64,000 nucleotides of DNA. Source: Saprospiraceae bacterium (GTDB lineage: Bacteria > Bacteroidota > Bacteroidia > Chitinophagales > Saprospiraceae). The notes under the pieces are model-generated. The model was not told the origin of the DNA. It made no database searches and saw nothing but the letters and a program-made list of their open reading frames with translations. This document shows positions 45,923-55,900 of this stretch, in pieces (within the stretch, counting starts at the first letter, position 1; the number at the start of each line of letters is the position of its first letter). Location of the stretch: the NCBI GenBank assembly GCA_019187225.1, contig JABAQQ010000009.1, forward strand, positions 1 through 64,000. The letters run 5' to 3'. Both the position numbers and the translations under genes were made by a program.

Positions 45923-46026
45923 CCAAAGGGTATCATTTGAAAGAACAAATGAATTCGAAATAAGGGCGATAGCCGAAAAGCCCTGAACAGAGTAGGCAAA
46001 AACAATAACAATCAAATACTAACAAC

Positions 46027-46407
46027 ATGAAAAAGAAACTCTTTTTGCTCGCCTTCTGTGCCATTTTTTCTATCATTCATGGCTTCGCACAAGACGTACA
46101 GCCTATCCAAACCAGCAAAAAAAGCCTGAAAGAAGGAAAGAACCTCCTCAAAGCAACTCCAACGATGAAAGTCTATGCTGAAGTGCAGAACAAGCAGGTC
46201 GTCCGGGTATATGTGATTGATAGCGCAAGTACAAGCGAAATAGAAGTGGAAGGTGTGCATGTCATGGCTGCACCCGGAACATCAGGCGGAGGCGGAATTG
46301 ATATGCCGCCGATGTGTATCGAATGCCCCTGTGTCAAAACAGACAAAAAAGGAAAATGCATTGACGTAAAATGTAAAACTGTAAAATGCCGGAATACTCC
46401 TCAGTGA
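46027..46407 (+). CDS. Small secreted Cys-rich protein (motif A gene)
   Basis: 126 aa; signal peptide (MKKKLFLLAFCAIFSIIHGFAQ). The C-terminal third is Cys-rich (MCIECPCVKTDKKGKCIDVKCKTVKC, shown in part), with seven Cys in about 30 residues, likely disulfides or metal binding. No family recognised. Confidence 0.6.
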   Translation: MKKKLFLLAFCAIFSIIHGFAQDVQPIQTSKKSLKEGKNLLKATPTMKVYAEVQNKQVVRVYVIDSASTSEIEVEGVHVMAAPGTSGGGGIDMPPMCIECPCVKTDKKGKCIDVKCKTVKCRNTPQ

Positions 46408-46463
46408 TGCTTTTTCGCTGTAAAAATGGGTCATCCCGGATTTTGCAGAATGCCTTGCCATTA

Positions 46464-46523
46464 TTTTGATTGACGATTAATAGATTATATGAAATCATGT
46501 AATCTATTAATCGTCAATCAAAA
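46464..46523. repeat. 29-bp near-perfect palindrome
   Basis: Arms 46464-46492 and 46495-46523 are complementary with a single G-T mismatch and a 2-nt loop; the sequence is AT-rich (TTTTGATTGACGATTAATAG...). It lies 57 nt after the stop of the Cys-rich gene, and the A/T tracts at both sides fit a bidirectional terminator-like structure. Confidence 0.75.
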
Positions 46524-46584
46524 ATTGATTTAAAAACCTCAAAAAATGTGAGATGATTTAACTTTTTTCAAAAACCTTAAAACG

Positions 46585-46612
46585 CCAGGGTACTTTCTAC
46601 CGGGAGACCGAA
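46585..46612 (+). promoter_or_regulatory. Motif A promoter before the gene at 46643
   Basis: CCAGGGTACTT (46585-46595) and CGAA (46609-46612), 31 nt before the start codon; the closest motif A copy to its gene. Confidence 0.6.
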
Positions 46613-46642
46613 TTAACCGGCAAATTAAAAACATAAAACATC

Positions 46643-47863
46643 ATGAAAAATACAATCGTCTTCGCATTTGTCCTGAGCGCCTCCGCATTGTGCGCGCAAG
46701 AAACTTCCGAACTCAATTCCGGTCTTTCGCCTCAAAGCAAAGTCGCCAAAGCCACCGAGTTTTCTATTCCTTCCTCACCGGCGTTCAACATGCTCAATGA
46801 AAACACGCCGGCGCGCATCGAGCGTTACGCCTCGCTGCACGATTTCAAAGTGGACTGGAGCCTCACCAACGGTCAGCAAGGGTACACTCTGAGCCCCGGT
46901 TTGGCCATCGAAGCGCAACCGGTGTGGATGTTGTTTTTCGACCGCGCCGGCGCCGCCAAATACCGCGACGCCTCTCCGCTCGCGCGCACCTTGTCCACCC
47001 TCAGCCTGAGCGTCGGCACCAGCGCCTCCACGGAAAAAAACTGGCTGGCCTGGGCCGTCAAACTCAACCTTTACCGGGAAAACGACCCGCTCACCGACGC
47101 CGAATTTCTGCGATCGCTGGACGAAACGGACGGCAAAACCAAAGACTCTTTACTGCTGCAGATCAGGAGCATCGAAGTACAGCATAGCCGCCTGAACCGG
47201 CGCGGCAAAAACTTCGCCGGGCAATCCCAGGCGCTGTCCGACAGTATCGCCGAACTAAAGTTCGCCCTGCAGGAACTCGAACGCCAGCAAAGCCAGAAAC
47301 TCGCCGATGCCCGCGACAACTACGTCCAAAAACACTGGAACTCGTCCTATCTCGACCTCGCTTTTGGCCGTCTGCTCACGTACAAACAAGGCGTCAGCGC
47401 CATCACCAAAACATTCGAAGACCCGACCATGCCGGGGCAGATGGATACCGTCACCTTTGAAAACAGCACCCTGGAGATCAGTAAAAAAGGATACGGCCTG
47501 TGGATCAGCGGAGGAATAGGCATCGGCAAAAATGCCATGATCTCAGGCATGGCTCGATATGGAGAAAAGCCCTCTCAACTCACTGGAAACATAGGAGATA
47601 TGTTTTCCGTAGGCGCCAATCTGCGCTACGGCAGCCGTCGTTACAATTTTTTCATAGAAGGTTTTTACGACCGCCAGGTCAGTCCGCTGCAGGAAGCGCC
47701 GGATACAGAGATGGAACAACAATTTTTCATGCTCACCATCGGGGGCGACTGGCGGATCGGCCGCAACGTGATGCTCGCTTTCGGTATCCGCCAAACCAAA
47801 GATTTTGATAATGGCACTTATTTGTTGCAGCCGCTTGTCAACGTCAATTGCCTCATGCGGTAA
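46643..47863 (+). CDS. Secreted/outer-membrane beta-barrel-like protein (motif A gene)
   Basis: 406 aa; signal peptide (MKNTIVFAFVLSASALCAQ). Conserved segments FSIPSSPAFNMLNENTPARIERYASLHDFKVDWSL and QQGYTLSPGLAIEAQPVWMLFFDRAG precede a charged coiled-coil stretch (about 170-230) and a C-terminal series of amphipathic beta strands (GYGLWISGGIGIG, MFSVGANLRYGSRRYNFFIEGFYDRQ) ending in NVNCLMR. The C-terminal half looks like an outer-membrane barrel. A shorter paralogue is at 63050. Confidence 0.65.
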   Translation: MKNTIVFAFVLSASALCAQETSELNSGLSPQSKVAKATEFSIPSSPAFNMLNENTPARIERYASLHDFKVDWSLTNGQQGYTLSPGLAIEAQPVWMLFFDRAGAAKYRDASPLARTLSTLSLSVGTSASTEKNWLAWAVKLNLYRENDPLTDAEFLRSLDETDGKTKDSLLLQIRSIEVQHSRLNRRGKNFAGQSQALSDSIAELKFALQELERQQSQKLADARDNYVQKHWNSSYLDLAFGRLLTYKQGVSAITKTFEDPTMPGQMDTVTFENSTLEISKKGYGLWISGGIGIGKNAMISGMARYGEKPSQLTGNIGDMFSVGANLRYGSRRYNFFIEGFYDRQVSPLQEAPDTEMEQQFFMLTIGGDWRIGRNVMLAFGIRQTKDFDNGTYLLQPLVNVNCLMR

Positions 47864-47968
47864 GTCAAAAAGGCAAACGCTCCCTGAACGCATAAAAAAT
47901 TCCGTTTTCCGCGACAATATAAAAATTGCGCCTACATTTACTGCCAACATACCAAAGATTCGCTCCCT

Positions 47969-48643
47969 GTGCGTTCAGCCTTTAGTGCTCTGTATCAATC
48001 CGTCTTTACCCGTCCCGGTTCAGGGGCGTTCGAAACAACCGAGGCGCTTGTCGAAGGGTTGCGGCGTATGGACACCGGCGCGGTGGAGCGCGTGATGGAA
48101 AAAGCAGCCTCATCGGTTCGCCATTTGGTGCGCCGGGCAGGATTGCCCGAAAATCTTGTCCGCGACATATTGCACGATGCACTGGTGATTCTGGTAAAAA
48201 AAATCCGGGACAACATTTACGATCCCACTGAAAGCGCCCCCGCGACATACCTCATCGCCATCGCCCGTAAGCTCATCGCCAACCAGTTGCGGCACAACAA
48301 AAAAGCCCCCACCCTGGCGTTAGACGACGCCCCCGAAATCTCCGACGACCATACCCACGCTTTTCTCGAAGGCCGGGAACGCCGCGAGTTACTCGAATCC
48401 CTGCTCGACACCCTCGGCGACCCCTGCGCCCAGCTCATCCGGCTCAAATACCTCGACGGCTACCGCGACGAAGAAATTCTCGCCCAAAACCTGACCCATT
48501 ATACTACACCGCTTGCCCTGCGTTCCAAACGCAGCAAGTGTTTCCAAAAACTCGTGGAACTGGCAGCATCAACAAAACCGGAAAATGAGACAATAAACCG
48601 AAGCAACGCACATCGGCAGGAATATAAAAAAGGAACGACATGA
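47969..48643 (+). CDS. ECF-like sigma-70 family factor, module B
   Basis: 224 aa from GTG 47969. Region 2 is seen in VRRAGLPENLVRDILHDALVILVKKI...APATYLIAIARKLIANQLRHNKK, and region 4 in LLDTLGDPCAQLIRLKYLDGYRDEEIL...LRSKRSKCFQKLVELA. It is diverged from the module A sigma, so the two may read different promoters. Its stop overlaps the anti-sigma ATG (ATGA at 48640). A weak motif B-like sequence GCCTACATTT (47930-47939) lies just upstream and could mean autoregulation. Confidence 0.8.
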   Translation: MRSAFSALYQSVFTRPGSGAFETTEALVEGLRRMDTGAVERVMEKAASSVRHLVRRAGLPENLVRDILHDALVILVKKIRDNIYDPTESAPATYLIAIARKLIANQLRHNKKAPTLALDDAPEISDDHTHAFLEGRERRELLESLLDTLGDPCAQLIRLKYLDGYRDEEILAQNLTHYTTPLALRSKRSKCFQKLVELAASTKPENETINRSNAHRQEYKKGTT

Positions 48644-49503
48644 GCCACGACATCGAAGCTTACCTGGACGACACCCTCGACCCGGAAGCTCGGGCGGCAT
48701 TCGAAGCGGAACTGGCCCGCGACCCGGCACTGCGCGACACAGTAGCCGCGGCGCGACGCGTGCGCGACGACCTGTCGTGGTTGGCCGTGGAAAAAGGCGT
48801 GCAAGCCGGAGAGCAGGCATTTTGGGATAAACAAAACGATTGGCGATTCCGATACCGCCGGTTATGGCCGCTGCTGGGCCTGATACTCCTGCTTGTCGCG
48901 GGTATTGTCGCGTGGAAATTGGGAAAAAAGCCCGAATCGGTTGTGCCGGAACAGGAAAAACCGCAGCCGGGCATTCAAAATGACTTCCCTTCCGCTCCGG
49001 ATACTTCCATACATTCCACCCCCGCAACACCTCGATCCCCCGGCGATCCTAAAAAACAAGCGAACAAGGTTACCGACGGGAACCGCTTGTTTGCCGCGAA
49101 CTTCAGGCCCTACAAAGACGAAACCCTGGAACCTTCCCGCAGGGGCGCCACCACGCCCACTCCTTCCGAACGATTCCAACAGCTTTATTGGGAAGACAAA
49201 CACCGCGAGGCGCTCACGGCTTTCGAGACACTCGGCACAGCCGACCAAAACAACGATAACCTCCTGTTCCTCAAAGCCAATTGCCTGCTGGCGACCAGCA
49301 GGGCGGAGGAAGCGACAACGCTGCTGGAACAGATCCTCCGCAACGACCGCACCCGCTTCATGGCCGAGGCGCGGTGGTACCTGGCATTGAGTTATTTGAG
49401 GTCAGGACGTGCTGAACAGTCCCAAAACCTGCTCCGAGGCATCGCAAGCGACGACGCGTCTCCCCGGCAAGCCGATGCGAAAAGGCTGCTGGGGCAGTGG
49501 TAA
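48640..49503 (+). CDS. Transmembrane anti-sigma-like protein with TPR domain, module B
   Basis: 287 aa. N-terminus MSHDIEAYLDDTLDPEARAAFEAELARDPALRDTVAAARRV (anti-sigma-like, shown in part), TM helix LWPLLGLILLLVAGIVAW (about 72-89), Pro-rich spacer, then a periplasmic domain starting DGNRLFAANFRPYKDETLEP that matches the module A protein almost residue for residue through ERFQQLYWEDKHREAL and the TPR-like helices. The cytoplasmic halves are much less alike, as expected if each binds its own sigma factor while both sense the same periplasmic signal. Confidence 0.8.
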   Translation: MSHDIEAYLDDTLDPEARAAFEAELARDPALRDTVAAARRVRDDLSWLAVEKGVQAGEQAFWDKQNDWRFRYRRLWPLLGLILLLVAGIVAWKLGKKPESVVPEQEKPQPGIQNDFPSAPDTSIHSTPATPRSPGDPKKQANKVTDGNRLFAANFRPYKDETLEPSRRGATTPTPSERFQQLYWEDKHREALTAFETLGTADQNNDNLLFLKANCLLATSRAEEATTLLEQILRNDRTRFMAEARWYLALSYLRSGRAEQSQNLLRGIASDDASPRQADAKRLLGQW

Positions 49504-49538
49504 ATAGTCAGCATTCTCATACCAAAACATTTTACACC

Positions 49539-52500
49539 ATGAAAACATCTTTTTCCCTTCTCTGCTTTTTTTTCTTTTTCGGTTTTTTGGGTTTTGGACA
49601 GGTGGTGGATACGGCGGCCGTCGTACGGGAAGTGGATAGTCTTATTCAACTCTCCCGCGCCTTCACCAGCAATCGCGACTTCGATAAGGCCCTCGAAATC
49701 AATGCTACTGCTGAGAAACTGGCGTTGGAAAAATTAGATAAAGAATCGGCATCTTATGGCAGTGTCTGTTTTAACCATGGCAGGATACTTTATTTTAAAG
49801 GCAACTATCCGGAAGCGGAAAAATGGTACCTCGAATCCAAAGCTATCCGGAAAAAAACATTGGAAAGAGACCATCCTGATTATGGGCTGAGCCTGACCAA
49901 TCTGGCGATAGTGTATACGTTCATGGGGCGTTATGAAAAAGCCGAACCGCTTTACCTCGAAGCTAAAACCATTGCAGAAAAGGCATTTGGCAAAGAGCAG
50001 CCCCAATACGCCAATAGTCTGAACAACCTGGCCGTTCTGTATTGGTATATGGGCAAATATGAAAAGGCAGAACCGCTCTATCTTGAAACGATAGATATCC
50101 GGGGAAAAAAATTGGGCAAGGAACACCCGGATTATAGCCAGAGCCTGGGCAATTTAGCACTTCTCTATGTGGCAATGGGTAACTATGAAAAAGCCGAACC
50201 GTTCCATCTCGAAACAATTGCCAACATTGAAAAAACAATGGGCAAGGAACACCCCGACTATGCCCGCAATTTGAATAATCTGGGAAATTTATATCAGTAC
50301 TTGGGCGATTATGAGAAAGCCGAGCCGCTCCAGCATAACGCCCTGATCATCTTTGAAAAAACATTGGGCAAGGAACATCCGGATTATGCTCAATTCCTGA
50401 ATAATCTGGCAGCCTTGAATGGGCAGATAGGTAATTATAAAAAAGTCGAACAACTCCATCTGGAAGCCCTAGCCATCCGGGAAAAAACAATGGGCAAAAC
50501 CAGTTCAGATTATGCGCAAACGCTACACAATCTGGCGACTTTGTACACAGATATGGGCGACTACAAAAAAGCAGAATCACTCTATCTTGAAGCCCTGGCT
50601 ATCCGGGGAAAAACGATGGGAAAGGAACATCCGGATTATGCCCAAAACCTGAGCAACCTGGCGAGTGTATATCAGCGAATAAACATGTATGAAAAAGTCG
50701 AGCCACTCTTGCTCGAAGCAAAAGACATCCGGGAAAAAACAGTGGGAAAAGAACATCCGGATTATGCCCAAAACCTGACCTCTTTGGCAATTTTGTATAT
50801 GGATATGGGCCATTTTGAAAAAGCGGAGTCACGCTACTTTGAATCTTTAGCCATTCTGGAAAAAGCAGTAGAAAAAGATCATCCCCACTATTCCTCTAAC
50901 TTGAAATACCTGGCTATGCTGTATTGGGCTACCGGCAACTTCGATGCTGCCAGGCCCCTCTTATCTGAAGCCGAAGAAATTGAAAAGTCGGTGCTCATCA
51001 AAGCGACCCGGCATTTTTCCGAGCGAGAGATGTCATTCTATATTGGAAAATTTGTCAATGGGTTGGACCTGCATTTTTCTTTTGTACGAACACAATCAGA
51101 TATTTCTGGCTCATCCTACGACAACTCCTTATTTTACAAAGGTTTCCTGATAAACGCCGCCGAACAGATAAACAAACTGGCGCTAACCGACCCGGCAACC
51201 ACAGAAAACTCCAACCGCCTCAAATCCTACCACCGCCGCCTCGCCGCCGAATACGCCAAACCCATCGCCGAACGGAAAAACGTCGCCGAACTTGAAGAAA
51301 AAGCCAACACCCTCGAAAAAGAACTCACCCGCAGCGTTGCAGGATTTGGCGAAGCTCTCCGCCAGGTGAACTGGAAAGAAGTACAGGCCGCTCTCGAGCC
51401 AGGCGAAGCGGCCATCGAATTTATTCGTTTCCGCTATTACAAACCCAACCCGACCGATAGCACGCTCTACGCTGCACTACTGCTTTTACCCGGCATGGCA
51501 AGCCCCGCCTTCATCTCCCTTTTTGAAGAAAAACAACTCGACGATTTACTCGCCCCGCTTGGTGGACAAGGCAGCGGCGGCCTGAACGAACTCTACGGAG
51601 GCCAGGTTGGCCAATCGCTCTACCGGCTACTCTGGAGTCCGCTGGAGCCGCATCTGACAGACGTGAAAACCGTTTACTTTTCACCCGCCGGCTTGCTACA
51701 CCGCCTCAACCTGAACGCCATACCCACCGGCAAGCCCAACGAAAGCATCGGACAACTCTATTCTCTTTCGATGCTCGGCAGCACCCGCCAACTGGTAACT
51801 TCCACTGCCACTGCTACTGCCACTGCCACTGCCACTGCCACTGCCACTGCTACTGCCACTGCCACTGCTACTGCTACTGCCACTGTCTTCGGCGGAATCC
51901 GATACGATATGGACAGCACCGCAATCTCTGCAATTGATTCAGACGACATCAACCGCCGCCGGGGTTTGACTTTCAGTCAATCCGATTCAACGCTGCGGAG
52001 GAGCGGTACGTGGGAATACCTCAAATATTCGGAAAAGGAAGCCGACAACATCCAATCGCTGTTACAAAAAGCAGGTTTTCAGGCGGATGTGCGCAAGGGT
52101 TATGCCGCTACAGAAGAGACTTTTAAACAATTGGGCAAAGACAAACCCTCTCCCCGCATCCTCCACATTTCCACCCACGGCTTCTTCTTCCCGGATCCAA
52201 AAGAAAATCCGAAATCCGCAATCCACAATCCACAATCGGAAGCGCCCGTGTTCAAGATCAGCGACCACCCCATGATCCGCTCCGGCCTCATACTCGCCGG
52301 GGCTAACCACGCCTGGAAAACCGGCCAACCCCTCGGCAACCGCGAAGACGGCATCCTGACGGCCTACGAGATCAGCCAACTCGATTTGCGCAACACCGAC
52401 CTCGTCGTACTCTCCGCCTGCGAAACGGGACTGGGTCAGATCGAGGGCAACGAAGGCGTCTATGGCCTGCAACGCGCGTTCAAAATCGCCGGAGCGAAAA

Positions 52501-52682
52501 ACCTCGTCATGTCGCTCTGGCAAGTGCCGGACTACCAGACGCAGGAACTGATGACGGCTTTTTACCGCAATATGCTGGAGGGGAACATGTCCGTTCGGCA
52601 GGCGCTGCACGCGGCACAGGAGGAGATGCGGCAGAAGCGGTACGAGCCGTATTACTGGGCGGGGTTCGTGCTGGTCGAGTGA
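49539..52682 (+). CDS. Exported TPR-CHAT caspase-like protein, module B copy 1
   Basis: 1047 aa from ATG 49539 (signal MKTSFSLLCFFFFFGFLGFGQ); the frame is open to 49497, overlapping the anti-sigma stop. About ten 42-aa TPRs with the HPDYAQ-LNNLA-LY signature, then the helical linker and CHAT domain with catalytic His near residue 880 (HISTHGFF) and Cys near 961 (LSACETGLG). A Thr-Ala tract of 13 hexamer units precedes the CHAT core. It starts 35 nt after the anti-sigma stop. It is the ortholog-like partner of the module A CHAT gene, sharing its signal peptide and microsatellite. Confidence 0.9.
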   Translation: MKTSFSLLCFFFFFGFLGFGQVVDTAAVVREVDSLIQLSRAFTSNRDFDKALEINATAEKLALEKLDKESASYGSVCFNHGRILYFKGNYPEAEKWYLESKAIRKKTLERDHPDYGLSLTNLAIVYTFMGRYEKAEPLYLEAKTIAEKAFGKEQPQYANSLNNLAVLYWYMGKYEKAEPLYLETIDIRGKKLGKEHPDYSQSLGNLALLYVAMGNYEKAEPFHLETIANIEKTMGKEHPDYARNLNNLGNLYQYLGDYEKAEPLQHNALIIFEKTLGKEHPDYAQFLNNLAALNGQIGNYKKVEQLHLEALAIREKTMGKTSSDYAQTLHNLATLYTDMGDYKKAESLYLEALAIRGKTMGKEHPDYAQNLSNLASVYQRINMYEKVEPLLLEAKDIREKTVGKEHPDYAQNLTSLAILYMDMGHFEKAESRYFESLAILEKAVEKDHPHYSSNLKYLAMLYWATGNFDAARPLLSEAEEIEKSVLIKATRHFSEREMSFYIGKFVNGLDLHFSFVRTQSDISGSSYDNSLFYKGFLINAAEQINKLALTDPATTENSNRLKSYHRRLAAEYAKPIAERKNVAELEEKANTLEKELTRSVAGFGEALRQVNWKEVQAALEPGEAAIEFIRFRYYKPNPTDSTLYAALLLLPGMASPAFISLFEEKQLDDLLAPLGGQGSGGLNELYGGQVGQSLYRLLWSPLEPHLTDVKTVYFSPAGLLHRLNLNAIPTGKPNESIGQLYSLSMLGSTRQLVTSTATATATATATATATATATATATATATVFGGIRYDMDSTAISAIDSDDINRRRGLTFSQSDSTLRRSGTWEYLKYSEKEADNIQSLLQKAGFQADVRKGYAATEETFKQLGKDKPSPRILHISTHGFFFPDPKENPKSAIHNPQSEAPVFKISDHPMIRSGLILAGANHAWKTGQPLGNREDGILTAYEISQLDLRNTDLVVLSACETGLGQIEGNEGVYGLQRAFKIAGAKNLVMSLWQVPDYQTQELMTAFYRNMLEGNMSVRQALHAAQEEMRQKRYEPYYWAGFVLVE
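51804..51881. repeat. Hexanucleotide microsatellite (ACTGCC/ACTGCT, 13 units)
   Basis: Thirteen in-frame hexamers encoding Thr-Ala, at the same position as the array in the module A paralogue (15 units). The two other paralogues have only one or two units here. Confidence 0.95.
52206..52240. repeat. Five heptamers inside the CHAT gene (module B copy 1)
   Basis: AATCCGA, AATCCGC, AATCCAC, AATCCAC, AATCGGA in direct succession, within the linker coding NPKSAIHNPQSE. The 35-bp length is not a multiple of 3, so a single-unit change would break the frame. Confidence 0.9.
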
Positions 52683-52752
52683 CTACGACTGGTTTAACCG
52701 CCGTAGCCTTCCTGCCTGAATCGAGATGATGGAAGGTAAAAGCAAAGACGGT

Positions 52753-52856
52753 TAAAAGCGGGGTTCGTGCTGGTCGAGTGACGGCGGTTAAAAAATAAGT
52801 TCTCACATTCCTCCCCACCGTGTCATTCTGAGCGCAGCGAAGAATCCGGCCAAGAG
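52753..52856. repeat. 104-bp direct repeat, copy 1 (contains a CHAT 3'-end remnant)
   Basis: It aligns without gaps to 59085-59188. Its first part (52758-52781) is a second copy of the last 24 bp of the upstream CHAT gene including its TGA, and its last part contains the widespread GTCATTCTGAG...CGAAGAATC intergenic repeat. The two copies bracket CHAT copies 2 and 3. Confidence 0.9.
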
Positions 52857-52926
52857 GCAATTGACATTCAGACACTTATACAGAATTCCCTTGCGCACTT
52901 TACATTACAACTTCCATTCGAACGAT

Positions 52927-55900
52927 ATGAAAAAGACATTTTTTCCCGCCGGGTTACTTTTCGCTTTCTGCTTTTCGGTTTTTGGACAGGTGGACTCTGC
53001 GGCGGTGGTGCGGGAAGTGGACAGCCTCATTCAAGTCTCTCTCTCCCACACAGGTAAGCGAGACTTCGACAAAGCCCTCGAAGTGAATGCCTTTGCTGAA
53101 AAACTGGCCTTGGGAAAATTAGGCCGGGAGTCGGCGGCTTATAGTAATACCTGCAATAATCACGGCGTAGTTCTTTATTTAAGAGGAGACAAACCAGAGA
53201 CAGAAAAATGGTGGCAAGAAACCAAAGACATTCGGGAAAAAGTATTTGGAACAAAACATCCCATGTATGCCAAAATCCTGCATAACCTGGCGATACTCTA
53301 TGTAGATATGGGTAGCTTCGAAAAAGCCGAACCGCTCTACCTTGAATCTAAGGCAATACGGGAAAAGGTATTGGGAAAAGAAAATCTTGACTATGCCTGG
53401 AGTCTGAACAATTTAGCAAACCTGTATTGGAAAATAGGCAAATATGAAAAAGCCGAGCCGCTATATCTTGAATCTAAAGCAATCCGGGAAAAAGTATTGG
53501 GAAAAGAACATCCCGACTATGCCGCAAGCCTGAACAACCTTGCGGTTCTGTATTGGAGCATGGGCAATTATGAAAAATCCGAACCGGTCCATCTTGAATC
53601 CATAGGCATCCGGGAAAAAGCATTGGGAAAAGAACATCCTGACTATGCCGCAAGCCTGAACAATTTGGCAAGTTTGTATTACGAAATGGGTAATTATGAA
53701 CAATCCGAACTGCTCCACCTCGAAGCCAAAACCATCTATGAAAAAGCATTGGGAAAAGAGCATCCCGACTATGCGGCAAGCCTGACCAATCTGGCAATTA
53801 TATATCAAAATATGGGTAGTTATGAAAAAGTCGAGCCGCTCTTCCTCGAAACTAAAGCCATCCGCGAAAAAGTACTGGGTAAAGAACATCCCGACTATGC
53901 CGCAAGCGTGAGCAACCTTGCGAGTTTGTATTACCAAATGGGCAATTATATGAAATTTGAGCCACTCTGCCTCGAATCCAAAGCCATCTGGGAAAAAGCA
54001 TTGGGTAAGGAGCACCCAGAATATGCTATAAGTATAGATGGCTTGGCACTTTTGTATAAGGCGATGGGTAATTATGATAAAGCAGAGCCGCTCTTTCTCG
54101 AATCCAAAACAATTCGGGAAAAAGCATTAGGTAAGGAACATCCCATCTATGCCACAAGCCTGAACAACCTGGCGATTCTGTTTGTGAACATGGGCAAATA
54201 TGAAAAAGCCGAGCCGCTATATCTTGAAGGTATGACAATCCAGGAGAAGGTATTGGGAAAAGAACACCCTGACTATGCAGCAAGCCTGAACTACCTGGCG
54301 ATTTTGAATTGGACTATTGGAGACCTCGATGCAGCCCAATCCTTATTACTGAAGTCTGGAGGAATTGAAAAATCGCTGCTCCTCAAAGCAACCCGATACC
54401 TTTCCGAACGGGAGCTATCTTCTTATACCCGGAAATTCACCGATGTCCTGAACCAAAGTTATTCTTTTACGCTATTTCGCCCTGATATATCCAGTACCTC
54501 CTACGACAACACCCTATTCTACAAAGGATTTCTCTTAAACGCCGCCTCACACGCAAGAAATCTGGCACTATCCAACCCGCCAGCAACTGATGACTACATC
54601 CGCCTCAAATCCTTCCACCGCCGCCTCGCCTCCGAATATTCCAAGCCCATCGCCGAACGAAAAAACGTCGCCGAACTCGAAGAAAAAGCCAACACCCTCG
54701 AAAAAGAACTCACCCGCAGCGTCGCTGGCTTCGGTGAAGCCCTCCGCCAGGTCAACTGGCAGGAAGTGCAGGCCGCTCTAAAATCCGGCGAAGCTGCCAT
54801 CGAATTTATACGTTTTCACTACCGCAATCCCAACCCGACAGACAGTACGCTCTACGCCGCCCTGCTCCTGAAACCCGGCATGGCAAGCCCCGCCTTCATT
54901 GGCCTTTTCGAAGAAAAACAACTCGATGCCTTGCTCGCCCCGCTCGCCGCACAGGGTAGCAGCGGCCTGAACGAACTCTATGGCGGTCTGACAGGACAAT
55001 CGCTCTACCGCCTGCTCTGGTCGCCACTGGAACCTCATCTTGCAGGTGTAAAAACCGTTTATTATTCGCCTGCCGGCCTCCTGCACCGGCTCAACCTGAA
55101 CGCCATCCCTTCCGGTAAGCTCGACGAAACCATCGGAAAACGCCATGCGCTCTCGATGCTCGGCAGTACCCGTTCACTCGCCGGAGGAACGAAGGCGAGG
55201 CAACTGATAACTTCTCTCGCCTTCGCCGAGGCTATGGCGGGTAAACCTGCTACTGCCACTGTCTTCGGCGGCATCCGATACGATATGGATTCCACCGCTA
55301 TCAAAGCCGACAACCCGAGCGGCCTTGCCAGTCGCAACCGGGGACTTTCCTTCTCCCAAACCGACTCGATGTCGAGGGGCGGCACGTGGGAATACTTGAA
55401 ACACTCCGACAAAGAAGCCGGCAACATCCAATCGCTGCTACAAAAGGCTGGTTTTCAGGCAGATGTGCAAAAAGGTTATGCCGCCACTGAAGAAGCATTT
55501 AAACAATTGGGCAAAGACAAACCCTCTCCCCGCCTCCTGCACATCTCCACGCACGGCTTCTTCTTCCCCGACCCACAGGACAATCCGAAATCTGCAATCC
55601 CCAATCCGCAATCGGAAGCGCCCGTGTTCAAGATCAGCGACCACCCCATGATCCGCTCCGGCCTCATACTTGCCGGCGGCAACCACGCCTGGAAAACCGG
55701 CCAACCGCTCGGCAACCGCGAGGACGGCATTCTGACGGCCTATGAGATCAGCCAACTCGACTTGCGCAACACCGATCTGGTAGTGCTTTCTGCCTGCGAG
55801 ACGGGGCTGGGCCAGATCGAGGGCAACGAGGGCGTGTATGGCCTGCAACGCGCATTCAAGATCGCCGGAGCGAAGCACCTCGTCATGTCGCTCTGGCAAG

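Larger units (their letters stand above)
45707..46026. other. Intergenic region with a palindromic element and motif A promoter
   Basis: 320 bp. It holds the element at 45723-45855 and the motif A promoter at 45895-45922 for the gene at 46027; nothing else was seen. Confidence 0.7.

Noticed and set aside
52206-52240. Short tandem repeats as a CRISPR-like array
   Set aside because: Seven-bp units in direct contact without spacers, inside a gene; not CRISPR.
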